Made by a program: the position numbers and the translations under genes. Of a DNA stretch of 64,000 bases, positions 27,345 through 36,441 are shown piece by piece. The DNA is taken from assembly GCF_018333235.1 (NCBI RefSeq), contig NZ_BORP01000003.1, positions 1 to 64,000 of the forward strand, given 5' to 3'. Source of the DNA: Ornithinibacillus bavariensis (GTDB lineage: Bacteria; Bacillota; Bacilli; Bacillales; Amphibacillaceae). The notes beneath the pieces are model-generated. The model ran no database searches, was not told the origin of the DNA, and saw only the letters and a list, made by a program, of their open reading frames with translations. The stretch's first letter is position 1, and every line of letters begins with the position of its first letter.

Positions 27345-28039
27345 CGCTTTCCACTTCTCCTTGTTATTGTCTCAAATTCCTGTGCCTGCCCTTTATGTAA
27401 TAACTTACCTTCCTGTAGCATGATAAATTGATTTGCAAGATTTTTGACTCGATCAAGCTGGTGAGTCGTAAGTAGTATACTGGCTCCGTTCTTCATTTTT
27501 TCCTCAATCATCGCTTCAAAAAAGTCAACCGCATATATATCAAGACCCATAAATGGTTCATCAATTAGTAATAAAGGAACATCAGGTAACATGGCACAAA
27601 TTATTTGCACCTTTTGTCGCATTCCCTTTGAAAGAGATTCTGGGTATTCATTTAGCTTGTCTTGTAGCTCAAACCCTTTTACATATCGTTCAACACGCGC
27701 CATTAGCTCTTTTTCCTCAAGCTGATAGCTTTTTCCATATAGCTGAAAATGCTGCATTGCTGTAAGCTCAGACATCAGCATTGGTTCTTCAGGAATAAAA
27801 GCAATTTGTTTTTTGTAATTCAAAAAGTCGATATCCTGATTATATGCCTCTTGTACCACGATATCTCCCGCTGATTTTTCTTGTATTCCCATGATAGTTT
27901 TCATTAATGTTGATTTACCTGCACCGTTATGCCCAAGAAGTGCCACAACAGAACCGGCATCAATTGAAAATGTTATTTGTTCTAACAGTTTAGTAGTCTT
28001 CACTTGGACATCTAATTGATTAACCTCTAGTACCTTCAT
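27341..28039 (-). CDS. ecsA: ABC transporter ATP-binding subunit EcsA
   Basis: A 232-residue ATPase with Walker A GHNGAGKST near 37, signature LSKGMRQK near 135 and Walker B LLLIDEP near 155. It energises EcsB. The start at ATG 28039 gives the conserved MKVLEVNQLDV opening; a GTG/ATG five codons upstream is less likely. Confidence 0.9.
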   Translation of the reverse strand: MKVLEVNQLDVQVKTTKLLEQITFSIDAGSVVALLGHNGAGKSTLMKTIMGIQEKSAGDIVVQEAYNQDIDFLNYKKQIAFIPEEPMLMSELTAMQHFQLYGKSYQLEEKELMARVERYVKGFELQDKLNEYPESLSKGMRQKVQIICAMLPDVPLLLIDEPFMGLDIYAVDFFEAMIEEKMKNGASILLTTHQLDRVKNLANQFIMLQEGKLLHKGQAQEFETITRRSGKR

Positions 28040-28093
28040 CCTAATCACCACCACCTTAATTACGTAATTTCCCCAAAAAAGGTTTCAAAATAG

Positions 28094-28113
28094 TAATTAG
28101 TATATACTAATTA
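28094..28113. promoter_or_regulatory. 20-bp perfect palindrome, candidate operator
   Basis: TAATTAGTATATACTAATTA is a perfect inverted repeat between divergent ecsA and phnD. Its dyad symmetry suggests a site for a dimeric regulator of ecsAB, phnD, or both. The regulator was not identified and no gene for it is adjacent. Confidence 0.45.
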
Positions 28114-28277
28114 AAGAAAAAACCGAATGATACATACTCAAAAAGAGTATATTTTTCTTCAAATAATGTAAAAAAGGTGTAAATTCATTAAAAAAAGTCT
28201 AGCATTTTCTAGCAATTTGTTATTTAATTATAGAGAAAGGTAAATATTATAACTTAATTATTCATAGGAGGGTCACA

Positions 28278-29222
28278 ATGAAGAAACTTTATAGTCTAGT
28301 GCTTATCCTTGGTTTAGCACTTGTACTGGCAGCATGTGGAGGTGCTGATGATAACAAAAAATCATCAGACAAATCATCTAATGAAGACTCAAGTAAAGGA
28401 ATGATTCCCGATACACTCGTAATCGGCTTTGTACCTTCTCAAGATTCTGATACAATTGCTGATACTGTAGCACCATTAGCAGACCGTTTAGGTGAAGAGC
28501 TAGGTATCAAGGTTAAGAGCCAAGTAATGACTGACTACAATGCTCTAGTTGAAGCAATGGGTGCCAATCAAGTACATATCGGTTTCATCCCTGCATTCGG
28601 TTATGTGCTTGCAAAAGAACAATACGATGTAGAAGTAATCTTAAAATCTATCCGTTACGGATCAGGTACATATAAAGCACAGTATCTAGTACGTGCTGAT
28701 TCCGGTATCAACAGTCTAGAGGACCTAAAAGGTAAAATTTGGGCATATGCTGACCAAGGTTCAACTTCTGGTTATCTATTCCCTGCAAACCAGCTGATGG
28801 AAAAATTTGATCTTGCATCTGCAGCAGAATTAGAGTCAGATTTCTTTGGTGGTACAACTTCTACCGGTGGACACGATAATGCAGCAATCGCCGTTTATGA
28901 AGGTGATGCTGATGTTGCAACTACGTTTGACGATGTTCGTACTGAACTTGTGAAGGAATATCCAGACATCATGGATAAATTAAAAGTATTAGCTTATACC
29001 GATGATATTCCAAATGATACGATTTCTGTTACAAAAGAACTTGATAAAGACTTTGTTCAAAAAGTAAAGGATACTTTCCTATCTTTTAATGATGATCCTG
29101 ATATGATTAAAATCATGAATGATGTATACAACTGGGACGGAATTGATGAAGCTTCTGACGAGGAGTATCAGGTTGTTAAAGATACGTATGCAAAATTCAA
29201 AGATTCTGTTGGACTAGACTAA
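28278..29222 (+). CDS. phnD: Phosphonate/phosphite-type ABC substrate-binding lipoprotein
   Basis: A 314-residue lipoprotein: signal peptide, lipobox LVLAAC near 15-20, a Ser/Lys/Asp-rich linker and a PhnD-type periplasmic binding fold (VIGFVPSQDSDTIADTVAPLADRLGEE; later SGINSLEDLKGK and STSGYLFP). Members bind phosphonates, phosphite or related compounds. GGAGGG precedes the ATG. A hairpin after the gene separates it from the rest of the operon, so this subunit can be made in excess. Confidence 0.9.
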   Translation: MKKLYSLVLILGLALVLAACGGADDNKKSSDKSSNEDSSKGMIPDTLVIGFVPSQDSDTIADTVAPLADRLGEELGIKVKSQVMTDYNALVEAMGANQVHIGFIPAFGYVLAKEQYDVEVILKSIRYGSGTYKAQYLVRADSGINSLEDLKGKIWAYADQGSTSGYLFPANQLMEKFDLASAAELESDFFGGTTSTGGHDNAAIAVYEGDADVATTFDDVRTELVKEYPDIMDKLKVLAYTDDIPNDTISVTKELDKDFVQKVKDTFLSFNDDPDMIKIMNDVYNWDGIDEASDEEYQVVKDTYAKFKDSVGLD

Positions 29223-29244
29223 TATTCAAGATATATAGAATTAA

Positions 29245-29274
29245 AAGGGAAGGGTACGTAACTTCCCTTTTATC
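29245..29274 (+). terminator. Intra-operon terminator/attenuator after phnD
   Basis: AAAAGGGAAG...CTTCCCTTTTA forms a 9-10-bp stem ending in TTTTA. It would allow partial readthrough into phnCEE. Confidence 0.6.
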
Positions 29275-29338
29275 ATGTTAGATAGCACTAAGAGATGATA
29301 CAATAAAGAAAATTAACGCCTATAATGGAGGATTTGGA

Positions 29339-30112
29339 ATGATAGAATTTAAGAATGTAGGCCTCGTCTATCCCAATGGAACAGAAGGTTTAAAAAATAT
29401 AAATGTGAAAATCAATGACGGAGAATTTGTTGTTATAGTTGGATTATCCGGTGCAGGCAAGTCTACGTTTATCCGTAGTATTAACCGTTTAGTAACTCCT
29501 ACCTCTGGCTCCCTTTTAGTAGATGGAGAAGATATCTTAAACTATCATAGTGGCAATCTTCGCAAGCTCCGCACAAAAGTCGGAATGATTTTCCAAAACT
29601 ATAATCTAGTAAAGCGCTCGAATGTATTTAAAAACGTGCTAGCAGGTCGCTTAGGACATACAGGAACATTACGTTCGATCTTTAACTTGTACTCCAATGA
29701 GGATAAAGCGTTAGCATATGAAAGCTTAAAGCGTGTAAATATTGAAGAAAAAATTTATAATCGTGCGGATGAATTGAGTGGTGGTCAGCAGCAGCGTGTT
29801 AGTATCGCCCGAGTACTAACCCAAAAACCGAAATATATTTTAGCGGATGAACCTGTTGCATCACTTGACCCACCTACTTCCCATCAGGTAATGACTTATT
29901 TAAGAAAAATCAATAAGGAAGATAATATTACCACCATTGTAAACTTACACTTCATTGATATGGCCATGGAATATGCCGACCGTATTATCGGAATGCGTGC
30001 AGGTGAAGTTGTTTTCGATGGACCAGTTGCTGAAGTATCTGAAAAGACATTTGAAGAAATTTATGGCCGTTCTATTCGTGAGGATGACTTGCGTGGGGGG
30101 GCAGAGGAATAG
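29339..30112 (+). CDS. phnC: Phosphonate-type ABC transporter ATP-binding protein
   Basis: A 257-residue ATPase with Walker A GLSGAGKST near 36, signature LSGGQQQR near 140 and Walker B YILADEP near 160, followed by the PhnC-type end with an H-loop in NLHFIDMA. It pairs with the two permeases that follow; its stop overlaps the next start by one base. Confidence 0.93.
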   Translation: MIEFKNVGLVYPNGTEGLKNINVKINDGEFVVIVGLSGAGKSTFIRSINRLVTPTSGSLLVDGEDILNYHSGNLRKLRTKVGMIFQNYNLVKRSNVFKNVLAGRLGHTGTLRSIFNLYSNEDKALAYESLKRVNIEEKIYNRADELSGGQQQRVSIARVLTQKPKYILADEPVASLDPPTSHQVMTYLRKINKEDNITTIVNLHFIDMAMEYADRIIGMRAGEVVFDGPVAEVSEKTFEEIYGRSIREDDLRGGAEE

Positions 30113-30924
30113 TGACTAACGAAACACACTCCTTAACAAATAAATCCATACCGCTATACCCCGCTAAAACAAAGCTGCAAGTGACGATCATCTTTTTTGT
30201 TGTCCTAGGAATTTATATATTCAGTATGGCCTGGACACAAAGAGATATGGTTAGCGGATTGAGTGGTGCACTTGGAAATATGTATCGCGTAATTGAAAAG
30301 TTCTTCCCACCGAATTTTTCAATATTACCTGATATTTGGAATGCATTGGCCCAAACTATTCAAATGGCTATCATTGCAACAACCATTGCAGCTATTTTAA
30401 CTGTTCCATTAGCCGTGCTTTCTGCGCAAAATATCACAACCTTTAAGCCATTGTATTATTTAACAAGAACTATTTTGAACCTATTGCGTACGATTCCTGA
30501 TTTAGTATTAGCGGTTATTTTCGTTGGATTATTCGGTATTGGTATTTTTCCAGGAATATTGGCACTTACCGTTTTCTCACTTGGTATTCTTGCAAAGCTA
30601 ATTAGTGAGACAATTGAATCAGTAGACATGAATCCTTTAGAGGCAATGCGCGCATCTGGTGGCAACGTATTTCAGGTGATTTGGTATGCGCTAGTTCCAC
30701 AGGTTCTGCCACAATTTACATCCTTAGTACTTTATGTCTTTGAGATTAATATTCGTGCATCAGTTGTGCTTGGTATGGTTGGGGCAGGTGGAATTGGCTT
30801 AGTATTGAACCAACAGCTTAAATTCTATAACTATCCGAATGCAATGACGATTATCATTGTAATATTTGTGACCGTACTAATTATTGAATATATAAGCAAT
30901 AAATTAAGGGAGGCATTGCTCTAA
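30112..30924 (+). CDS. phnE: Phosphonate-type ABC transporter permease 1
   Basis: A 270-residue permease with about six helices and the EAA-type motif EAMRASGGNVFQVIWYALVPQ near 180-200, typical of PhnE. GTG start overlaps the phnC stop and its own stop overlaps the next ATG, showing a tightly coupled operon. Confidence 0.92.
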   Translation: MTNETHSLTNKSIPLYPAKTKLQVTIIFFVVLGIYIFSMAWTQRDMVSGLSGALGNMYRVIEKFFPPNFSILPDIWNALAQTIQMAIIATTIAAILTVPLAVLSAQNITTFKPLYYLTRTILNLLRTIPDLVLAVIFVGLFGIGIFPGILALTVFSLGILAKLISETIESVDMNPLEAMRASGGNVFQVIWYALVPQVLPQFTSLVLYVFEINIRASVVLGMVGAGGIGLVLNQQLKFYNYPNAMTIIIVIFVTVLIIEYISNKLREALL

Positions 30925-31724
30925 TGGAAAAGCTTCAATTACCTCCAAAGCCGGAAAAGTCGTTATTCAAAAAAATTAGAGCAATTATAATTACCATCTT
31001 GGTAATTGCACTATATGTATGGACGTTTAAAAATATCGATATTGATTGGGGTCGTGCCATAGAGCGCTCAATTGACAACTTCCATCGTGTCATCCCGAAA
31101 TTATTTAGTCCAGATTGGGCTGCTGCAGGTAAGGTTGGCCTTGCCATGCTAGAAACGGTATTTATCGCCTTTGCGGGATCATTGATGGCTGCTATCCTGG
31201 CTATTCCATTATCCTTCTTAGCAGCAAAAAATATGATGGGCGGTAAAGCAGTTTCAACGGTTGGCAAATGGATATTATCTGCAATCCGTGCTTTTCCGGA
31301 TTTAATTTTGGCTATTCTATTTGTAGTTGCTGTAGGGCCAAATGCATTTGCTGGGGTCTTAGCTATTGCCATTGGTTCTACTGGTATGCTCGGAAAAATG
31401 TTCTCCGAGATTATTGAATCGATTGACATGGAAGTTGTTCAAGCAATGGAAGCAAACGGAGCAAATAAAATCCAAATACTCTTCTATGGTGTTTTACCAC
31501 AAATCACTCCGGAATTTTTATCTTATGCGATTTATCGCTTTGAAGTAGATATTCGTGCTTCTTCCATTCTCGGTATTGTAGGTGCTGGGGGGATAGGAAC
31601 CATGATTATATTCGCCTCTAGTAACCGTAATTGGAATGAGATGGGAATGATCTTATTAGCAATTGTCATTGTCGTGACGATTATTGACTTTGCATCTGCA
31701 AAAATTAGACGTAAAATAGTATAA
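30924..31724 (+). CDS. phnE: Phosphonate-type ABC transporter permease 2
   Basis: A 266-residue PhnE paralogue with the same helix pattern and EAA loop (VVQAMEANGANKIQILFYGVL near 170-190). Together with the first permease it would form a heterodimeric channel. A strong hairpin follows (31737-31771). Confidence 0.92.
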   Translation: MEKLQLPPKPEKSLFKKIRAIIITILVIALYVWTFKNIDIDWGRAIERSIDNFHRVIPKLFSPDWAAAGKVGLAMLETVFIAFAGSLMAAILAIPLSFLAAKNMMGGKAVSTVGKWILSAIRAFPDLILAILFVVAVGPNAFAGVLAIAIGSTGMLGKMFSEIIESIDMEVVQAMEANGANKIQILFYGVLPQITPEFLSYAIYRFEVDIRASSILGIVGAGGIGTMIIFASSNRNWNEMGMILLAIVIVVTIIDFASAKIRRKIV

Positions 31725-31736
31725 GTACTTTACGGA

Positions 31737-31771
31737 AACGAAATTGAAGAAGGTACCCTCTTTAATTTCGT
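31737..31771 (+). terminator. Hairpin between phnE and the nucleotidase gene
   Basis: ACGAAATT...AATTTCGT arms extended by AAGA...TCTT, ending in TTTCTTC. It may terminate or attenuate ahead of the nucleotidase gene. Confidence 0.55.
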
Positions 31772-31796
31772 TTCTTCTATGTAGAAAGGGATGTAC

Positions 31797-33371
31797 ATGG
31801 TGAAAAATCAGACAACATTAAGAATCATCTATACGAGTGATATTCATGGAAATGCGATGCCACTATTATATGGGACAAATGCTCCTAGTAATCTGGGTCT
31901 GGCTAAATACGCTTCTATTGTGAAACAAGTGCGCGCGGAAAATCAACATGTCTTAGTTCTGGACAATGGTGATCTCATTCAAGGCACACCACTTATGACT
32001 CATTATGTAAAATCACATACTGATAAAGAAAATCCGATGATTGGAATCATGAATCGAATAGGAATTGATGCAGGTGTTATCGGAAACCACGAATTTAACT
32101 TTGGAAAGAAAGTTCTATTAGATGCGATTCATGAATCGAATTATCCATGGCTGTCAGCTAATTTGGTAAATGAAGATGATGAACCTTATTTCGGCAAGCC
32201 ATATTGCATCAAAACACTTGAAAACGGGTTACGAATCGCAATTGTTGGCGTAACGACACATTATATTCCAAATTGGGAATCCCCCGCACATATCGAGGGA
32301 ATACAATTTAAAGATGCACTTGAGACATTAAAGTATTGGGTTAAGCATATCCAACAGGTTGAAAAGCCACACTTAGTAATTGCGTCCTATCATGGGGGTT
32401 TCGAACGGGATATCGAATCTGGTGAACCAACGGAGGCATTAACAGGTGAAAATCAGGGCTATGCTATGTGCCAGGAAATAGAAGGAATCGACATTCTATT
32501 AACCGGCCACCAGCATCGTATTCTAACTGGTGAAATAAATGGCGTTCTCGTTGCTCAGCCTGGTAATAACGGAATTATGTATGGAGCAATCGACGTAGAG
32601 TTCGAGCAAGTAGATGGTACATGGAAGGTAATCAAAAAGATGGCAAATATTAATAAAGTTGGTGATGTTCCAGCAGATGAAGATATAATTTCCTATATGT
32701 CTGAGCTAGAGGCATCTACTCAGGAATGGCTAGATCAACCAACAGGATATGTGGATGGCGATATGACCATCAAGGATCCATTTAAAGCGAGAGTTGATAA
32801 GCATCCTTTCATCCAATTTATTCAAAACGTTCAGATGGAAGCAAGCGGTGCGGATATTTCAGTTACAGCCTTACTTAATAATGATTCCAAAGGCTTTCAA
32901 CCGGTTGTGACCATGCGTGATATTGTATCTAATTATATGTATCCGAATACGTTAACCGTTTTGGAGCTAAGTGGTCAGGACATTAAATTAGCTCTAGAAA
33001 AGAGTGCCGATTATTTCATTTTGGATGAGGATGGAACCATTACAGTAAATCCAACCTATGTAACACCAAAGCCACAGCATTATAACTATGATATGTGGGA
33101 AGGAATAAACTACACTATCAATGTATCCAAACCACTAGGTTCCAGGATTGAGAATATCACATACAAGGGGGATGCTTTGAAGGAGGATGGCAGGTACCAT
33201 GTCGTAATGAATAATTACCGCGCAAATGGTGGAGGAGACTATAATATGTTTAAGAATAGACCTATCATAAAGGAGATTCAACAAGACATGGTCGAATTAA
33301 TTCTTGCTTATTTTGAGAAGCATCCAACAGTGAAGGCAGAAGTTATTCGTAATTTCTCGGTAAAAGCCTAA
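31797..33371 (+). CDS. 5'-nucleotidase / 2',3'-cyclic phosphodiesterase family, cytosolic
   Basis: A 524-residue metallophosphatase of the UshA/YunD family. N-terminal metal-binding motifs are SDIHGN near 15, DNGDLIQGT near 57, GNHEFNFG near 103 and GHQHR near 238; a 5'-nucleotidase C-terminal domain follows (about 330-500). There is no signal peptide, so unlike secreted UshA it should act inside the cell. The ATG at 31797 fits AAAGGG six bases upstream. Its place after phnDCEE suggests it handles an imported phosphorylated compound, which is inference. Confidence 0.87.
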   Translation: MVKNQTTLRIIYTSDIHGNAMPLLYGTNAPSNLGLAKYASIVKQVRAENQHVLVLDNGDLIQGTPLMTHYVKSHTDKENPMIGIMNRIGIDAGVIGNHEFNFGKKVLLDAIHESNYPWLSANLVNEDDEPYFGKPYCIKTLENGLRIAIVGVTTHYIPNWESPAHIEGIQFKDALETLKYWVKHIQQVEKPHLVIASYHGGFERDIESGEPTEALTGENQGYAMCQEIEGIDILLTGHQHRILTGEINGVLVAQPGNNGIMYGAIDVEFEQVDGTWKVIKKMANINKVGDVPADEDIISYMSELEASTQEWLDQPTGYVDGDMTIKDPFKARVDKHPFIQFIQNVQMEASGADISVTALLNNDSKGFQPVVTMRDIVSNYMYPNTLTVLELSGQDIKLALEKSADYFILDEDGTITVNPTYVTPKPQHYNYDMWEGINYTINVSKPLGSRIENITYKGDALKEDGRYHVVMNNYRANGGGDYNMFKNRPIIKEIQQDMVELILAYFEKHPTVKAEVIRNFSVKA

Positions 33372-33385
33372 TTTATAATAAATAA

Positions 33386-33439
33386 AAAGGGTCATCTTGG
33401 TACAACAGATACTCGTTGTACCAAGATGACCCTTTTTGT
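33386..33439. terminator. Strong bidirectional terminator
   Basis: AAAAAGGGTCATCTTGGTACAA and its complement flank a short loop, with A and T runs at the ends. It lies between the convergent nucleotidase and PepSY genes. Confidence 0.92.
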
Positions 33440-33456
33440 TTAGTTAAAAACCTCCA

Positions 33457-34182
33457 TTAATCTAAATCATCGCTTTGACCATTTGAATTGCCATTTTTAC
33501 CAATGTCCCCAAGCTCGGTATCAATGGAGATGGAGATGATTTCTCCAGTGTTAGCATCAATATCTAATTCCGCTTCACCAGTTGGTCCCTCAATTTCGAC
33601 TTCATAAATATAACGACCATCATCTTCATCCAATTGCAGCTCCGTAATTATTCCATCGAACTCAGCAAGAGCAATTTTTTTGGCTGTTTGATAATCAATC
33701 GCCACTTTTATCCCGTTATCCTGCTGTTTTTCTTCGGATTTTGTATCATCCTGCTTCTGCTCTTCTGCTTTGGAATCATTCCCGTTTATCTTATCTTTAT
33801 CTACATCCGTACTAGTTTCACCCTTTTCAGATTTACTATCTTCTGTATTTGCTTTATCCTTTATGGATAAGTCGGTTGAATTTTGTGTAGTTACTTTTAG
33901 CACTTCCTCTTCTAACTGAAGGATCTCACCTGTATTACCGTCTAATTTAATCTCGTATTTCTTACCATTTCCTTCTACTTCCACTTCATAAACTACACGA
34001 TTAAAGCTTTTATCTAATTCAATTTCTGTAATTGTTCCAGGATACTGTGCAGAAACTAGTTCTTCAATCTCTACTCTTGTCAATTTCGGGTCAGCCTGCG
34101 CTGCATTTGTATGGTATAAACCAAAGCCTAATAAGGACGCAACCACAACACTTGCTATTGTTATTACTACTTTCTTTTTCAT
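33457..34182 (-). CDS. PepSY-domain protein with two PepSY repeats (YkoI-like)
   Basis: A 241-residue exported protein: N-terminal signal or anchor helix (about 4-28), a first PepSY domain (about 33-95), an acidic Lys/Glu/Asp/Ser-rich linker (about 96-160) and a second PepSY domain (about 163-225). It lies directly downstream of a sensor kinase/response regulator pair, like ykoI beside ykoGH in B. subtilis. PepSY proteins are thought to modulate proteases or sense at the surface; the exact role is unknown. Confidence 0.82.
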   Translation of the reverse strand: MKKKVVITIASVVVASLLGFGLYHTNAAQADPKLTRVEIEELVSAQYPGTITEIELDKSFNRVVYEVEVEGNGKKYEIKLDGNTGEILQLEEEVLKVTTQNSTDLSIKDKANTEDSKSEKGETSTDVDKDKINGNDSKAEEQKQDDTKSEEKQQDNGIKVAIDYQTAKKIALAEFDGIITELQLDEDDGRYIYEVEIEGPTGEAELDIDANTGEIISISIDTELGDIGKNGNSNGQSDDLD

Positions 34183-34212
34183 TGCCTTTACCTCCCGTTC
34201 TTTGTTATATCC

Positions 34213-34267
34213 ATCATAACCAACTAGAATGAAATCCTTGTGAGAGAAAGATTAGAATTTGGTGAGA
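34213..34267 (-). promoter_or_regulatory. PepSY gene promoter with candidate response-regulator repeats
   Basis: On the minus strand TCTCAC occurs twice, 22 bp apart (34262-34267 and 34240-34245), each followed by a similar A/T-rich stretch. A -10-like TATGAT lies at 34213-34218, with a poor -35 where the second repeat sits. This is the layout of an activator-dependent promoter for an OmpR-type regulator. Confidence 0.4.
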
Positions 34268-34272
34268 AAAAA

Positions 34273-35610
34273 TTATTCATCAAAGGCCGGAAGTATAACT
34301 GAAAAAGTTGATCCCTCTCCTAGTTTACTTGTTACAGAGAGTGTTCCGCCGTGTGCTGTTATGATGGTATTAGCGATTGCAAGACCTAAGCCTGTTCCAC
34401 CGGTATTGCGGCTTCTTGCCTTATCAACACGATAGAACCGTTCGAAAATCCGTTCTTGCTCTGAATTAGGTATTCCAGTACCATAGTCAATGACCTGTAC
34501 GACAACATTATTTCCTATTTCATCTATACTTACATCTACTTGTTCTTCACTGTATTTAAGTGCGTTGTCTATCAAAATATAAAATACTTGCTTTAATTGG
34601 TCTCGATTGGCATTTACAAATAAAGCTTTTTCACGTTGAAATGGTATTTCACGATGATATGCTCTGGCAAAAACCCCAATTGTATCCTCTAACAGCTCTG
34701 ACAAGTTAATTTTTTCTTGATGTAAGACTTCCTTATTTTTAGCTAATGCAAGTAATTGTTCAACTAGCTTTTGCATTCTATCTGCTTCTGTTCCAATCGC
34801 TTCAACCGATTCGTGTATAAGCTCAGGATTATCTTTACCTCTACGTGCTAATAATTGTGCATAGCTTTTAATAATCGAAATTGGGGTCTTTAATTCATGA
34901 GATGCATCGGAAACAAAAATTTCCTGCATTTCATAATTCTCTTTTAAGTAATCAATCATATCATTAAAGGTCTCTTCCATTTCATGTAGTTCATCTTTGG
35001 AGCGGTTCTTTACTTTAATTTTCTTCCACTTTCCATGTTTCATATTTTCCTTCATCGTACTGATAAGAGATTTGATAGGAAGTAGTAAAAATCTCGCTAA
35101 AATATTACCAGCAATCACTATTGGAATAATAATCATCACTGAAGCAATGCTAAGTACATAAATTAGGATTCTCATATTTTCGGACAACGATACTAATTCC
35201 TTCGTCATTTGTATGGTTACCACATCACCTGTATTCCATATGATTGGTTTAGACACAGTAGCAAACCTTTTTCCGTTAATGGTTATTACTTCCCTTTTCT
35301 CAGTTTTTGAATAGCTGCCTGGCAAATCAATATATTCCTTGGTTTTTGTGTGAACTAAAGGATCTCCTTCCTTAGGAAAAACCCGTATCATTCCATCGGC
35401 AGGCAGGAAAGCTTTTAGTAGCTCTGTTGGTGGAATATCTGGATTATTATTTATGGTTGATACAATTGTAACCGTTTGTTCTGCTAGCTCTTTGATTTCA
35501 CTATCCACCGAGTTTTTATAAAACAGAAAATAAATGGATGTATTGATTAATAAGATTAATACTAGCATGAAAATACTAGTGAATAATTGAATTTTCGTCC
35601 GTAGTTTCAT
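34273..35610 (-). CDS. Sensor histidine kinase, YkoH-like
   Basis: A 445-residue membrane kinase: two helices (about 8-30 and 145-170) bracketing an extracellular sensor region, a HAMP domain (about 170-222), HisKA with SDASHELKTPISIIKSYAQ near 232-250 and an HATPase domain with N, G1 (VIDYGTGIP) and G2 (TGGTGLGLAIA) boxes. It starts one base after the response regulator stop and precedes the PepSY gene. Confidence 0.9.
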   Translation of the reverse strand: MKLRTKIQLFTSIFMLVLILLINTSIYFLFYKNSVDSEIKELAEQTVTIVSTINNNPDIPPTELLKAFLPADGMIRVFPKEGDPLVHTKTKEYIDLPGSYSKTEKREVITINGKRFATVSKPIIWNTGDVVTIQMTKELVSLSENMRILIYVLSIASVMIIIPIVIAGNILARFLLLPIKSLISTMKENMKHGKWKKIKVKNRSKDELHEMEETFNDMIDYLKENYEMQEIFVSDASHELKTPISIIKSYAQLLARRGKDNPELIHESVEAIGTEADRMQKLVEQLLALAKNKEVLHQEKINLSELLEDTIGVFARAYHREIPFQREKALFVNANRDQLKQVFYILIDNALKYSEEQVDVSIDEIGNNVVVQVIDYGTGIPNSEQERIFERFYRVDKARSRNTGGTGLGLAIANTIITAHGGTLSVTSKLGEGSTFSVILPAFDE

Positions 35611-35611
35611 A

Positions 35612-36298
35612 TTACTGATCCTTTATCGTATATCCAACGCCACGGACCGTTTGAATGTAGGATTTAGGATATCCTTTGTCAACCTTTTGTCTTAAATAAC
35701 GAACATATACATCTACTACATTCGTTTCACCAAAATAGTCGTATCCCCAAACCTGTTCGATTAATTGGTCACGTGTAAGAACGATATTTTTATTTTTTAA
35801 CAAACATACGAGTAAATCATATTCCCTAGGAGTCAGTTCTAATAGGTTGCCATCTCTTCTTACCTCATGCCCTGCAAGGTCAACCATCAAATCACCAACT
35901 GAAAGCATATCCTTCTGCATTTTCCTTTCAACCGGTTTTCTTAGATGAACACGAATTCTAGCAAGCAATTCCTCAATTTGAAATGGTTTCGTGACATAGT
36001 CATTCGCCCCTAAATCGAGTCCACTTACCTTATCATGAACGGCATCCCTTGCTGTTAATAAAATGATCGGAGTATTTTCATCCGTTCGTCTTATTCTCCG
36101 TAATACTTCTAGTCCACTCAATTCAGGAATCATAATATCTAAAAGCACCAAATCCCAGTCTTTTTCCTTCATTAAACGAAGAGCATCTTTTCCATTATTC
36201 GCAATTGCTGTATGATAATTCTCGTATTCTAACTCTAGCTGTAAGACTCGGCTTAGCTTTTCCTCATCTTCAACTATTAAAATTGTTGGTTGTCCCAT
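35612..36298 (-). CDS. OmpR-family response regulator, YkoG-like
   Basis: A 228-residue regulator with a receiver domain (acidic pocket EDEE near 11-14, phosphoacceptor Asp in LVLLDIMIP near 53, Lys in YVTKPF near 103) and a winged-helix DNA-binding domain (LTPREYDLLVCLLKN near 155). The start at ATG 36298 follows AGGTG. Its partner is the kinase just downstream. Confidence 0.92.
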   Translation of the reverse strand: MGQPTILIVEDEEKLSRVLQLELEYENYHTAIANNGKDALRLMKEKDWDLVLLDIMIPELSGLEVLRRIRRTDENTPIILLTARDAVHDKVSGLDLGANDYVTKPFQIEELLARIRVHLRKPVERKMQKDMLSVGDLMVDLAGHEVRRDGNLLELTPREYDLLVCLLKNKNIVLTRDQLIEQVWGYDYFGETNVVDVYVRYLRQKVDKGYPKSYIQTVRGVGYTIKDQ

Positions 36299-36441
36299 AT
36301 GCAACACCTACTTATCCGTTCTTTTGGTTTTACTATACCACCGAAACATTAAAAAGTAATGAGAAAAATACCTGCTCAATTAATTGCTTTTTCCAATGAA
36401 TAAGTAAATAATGAAAGAAAAAAAATTGGGGTGGGATCAAC

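Noticed and set aside
30935-31429. 164-residue frame on the minus strand opposite the second phnE
   Set aside because: It is a shadow of the strongly supported permease gene, with no ribosome binding site.
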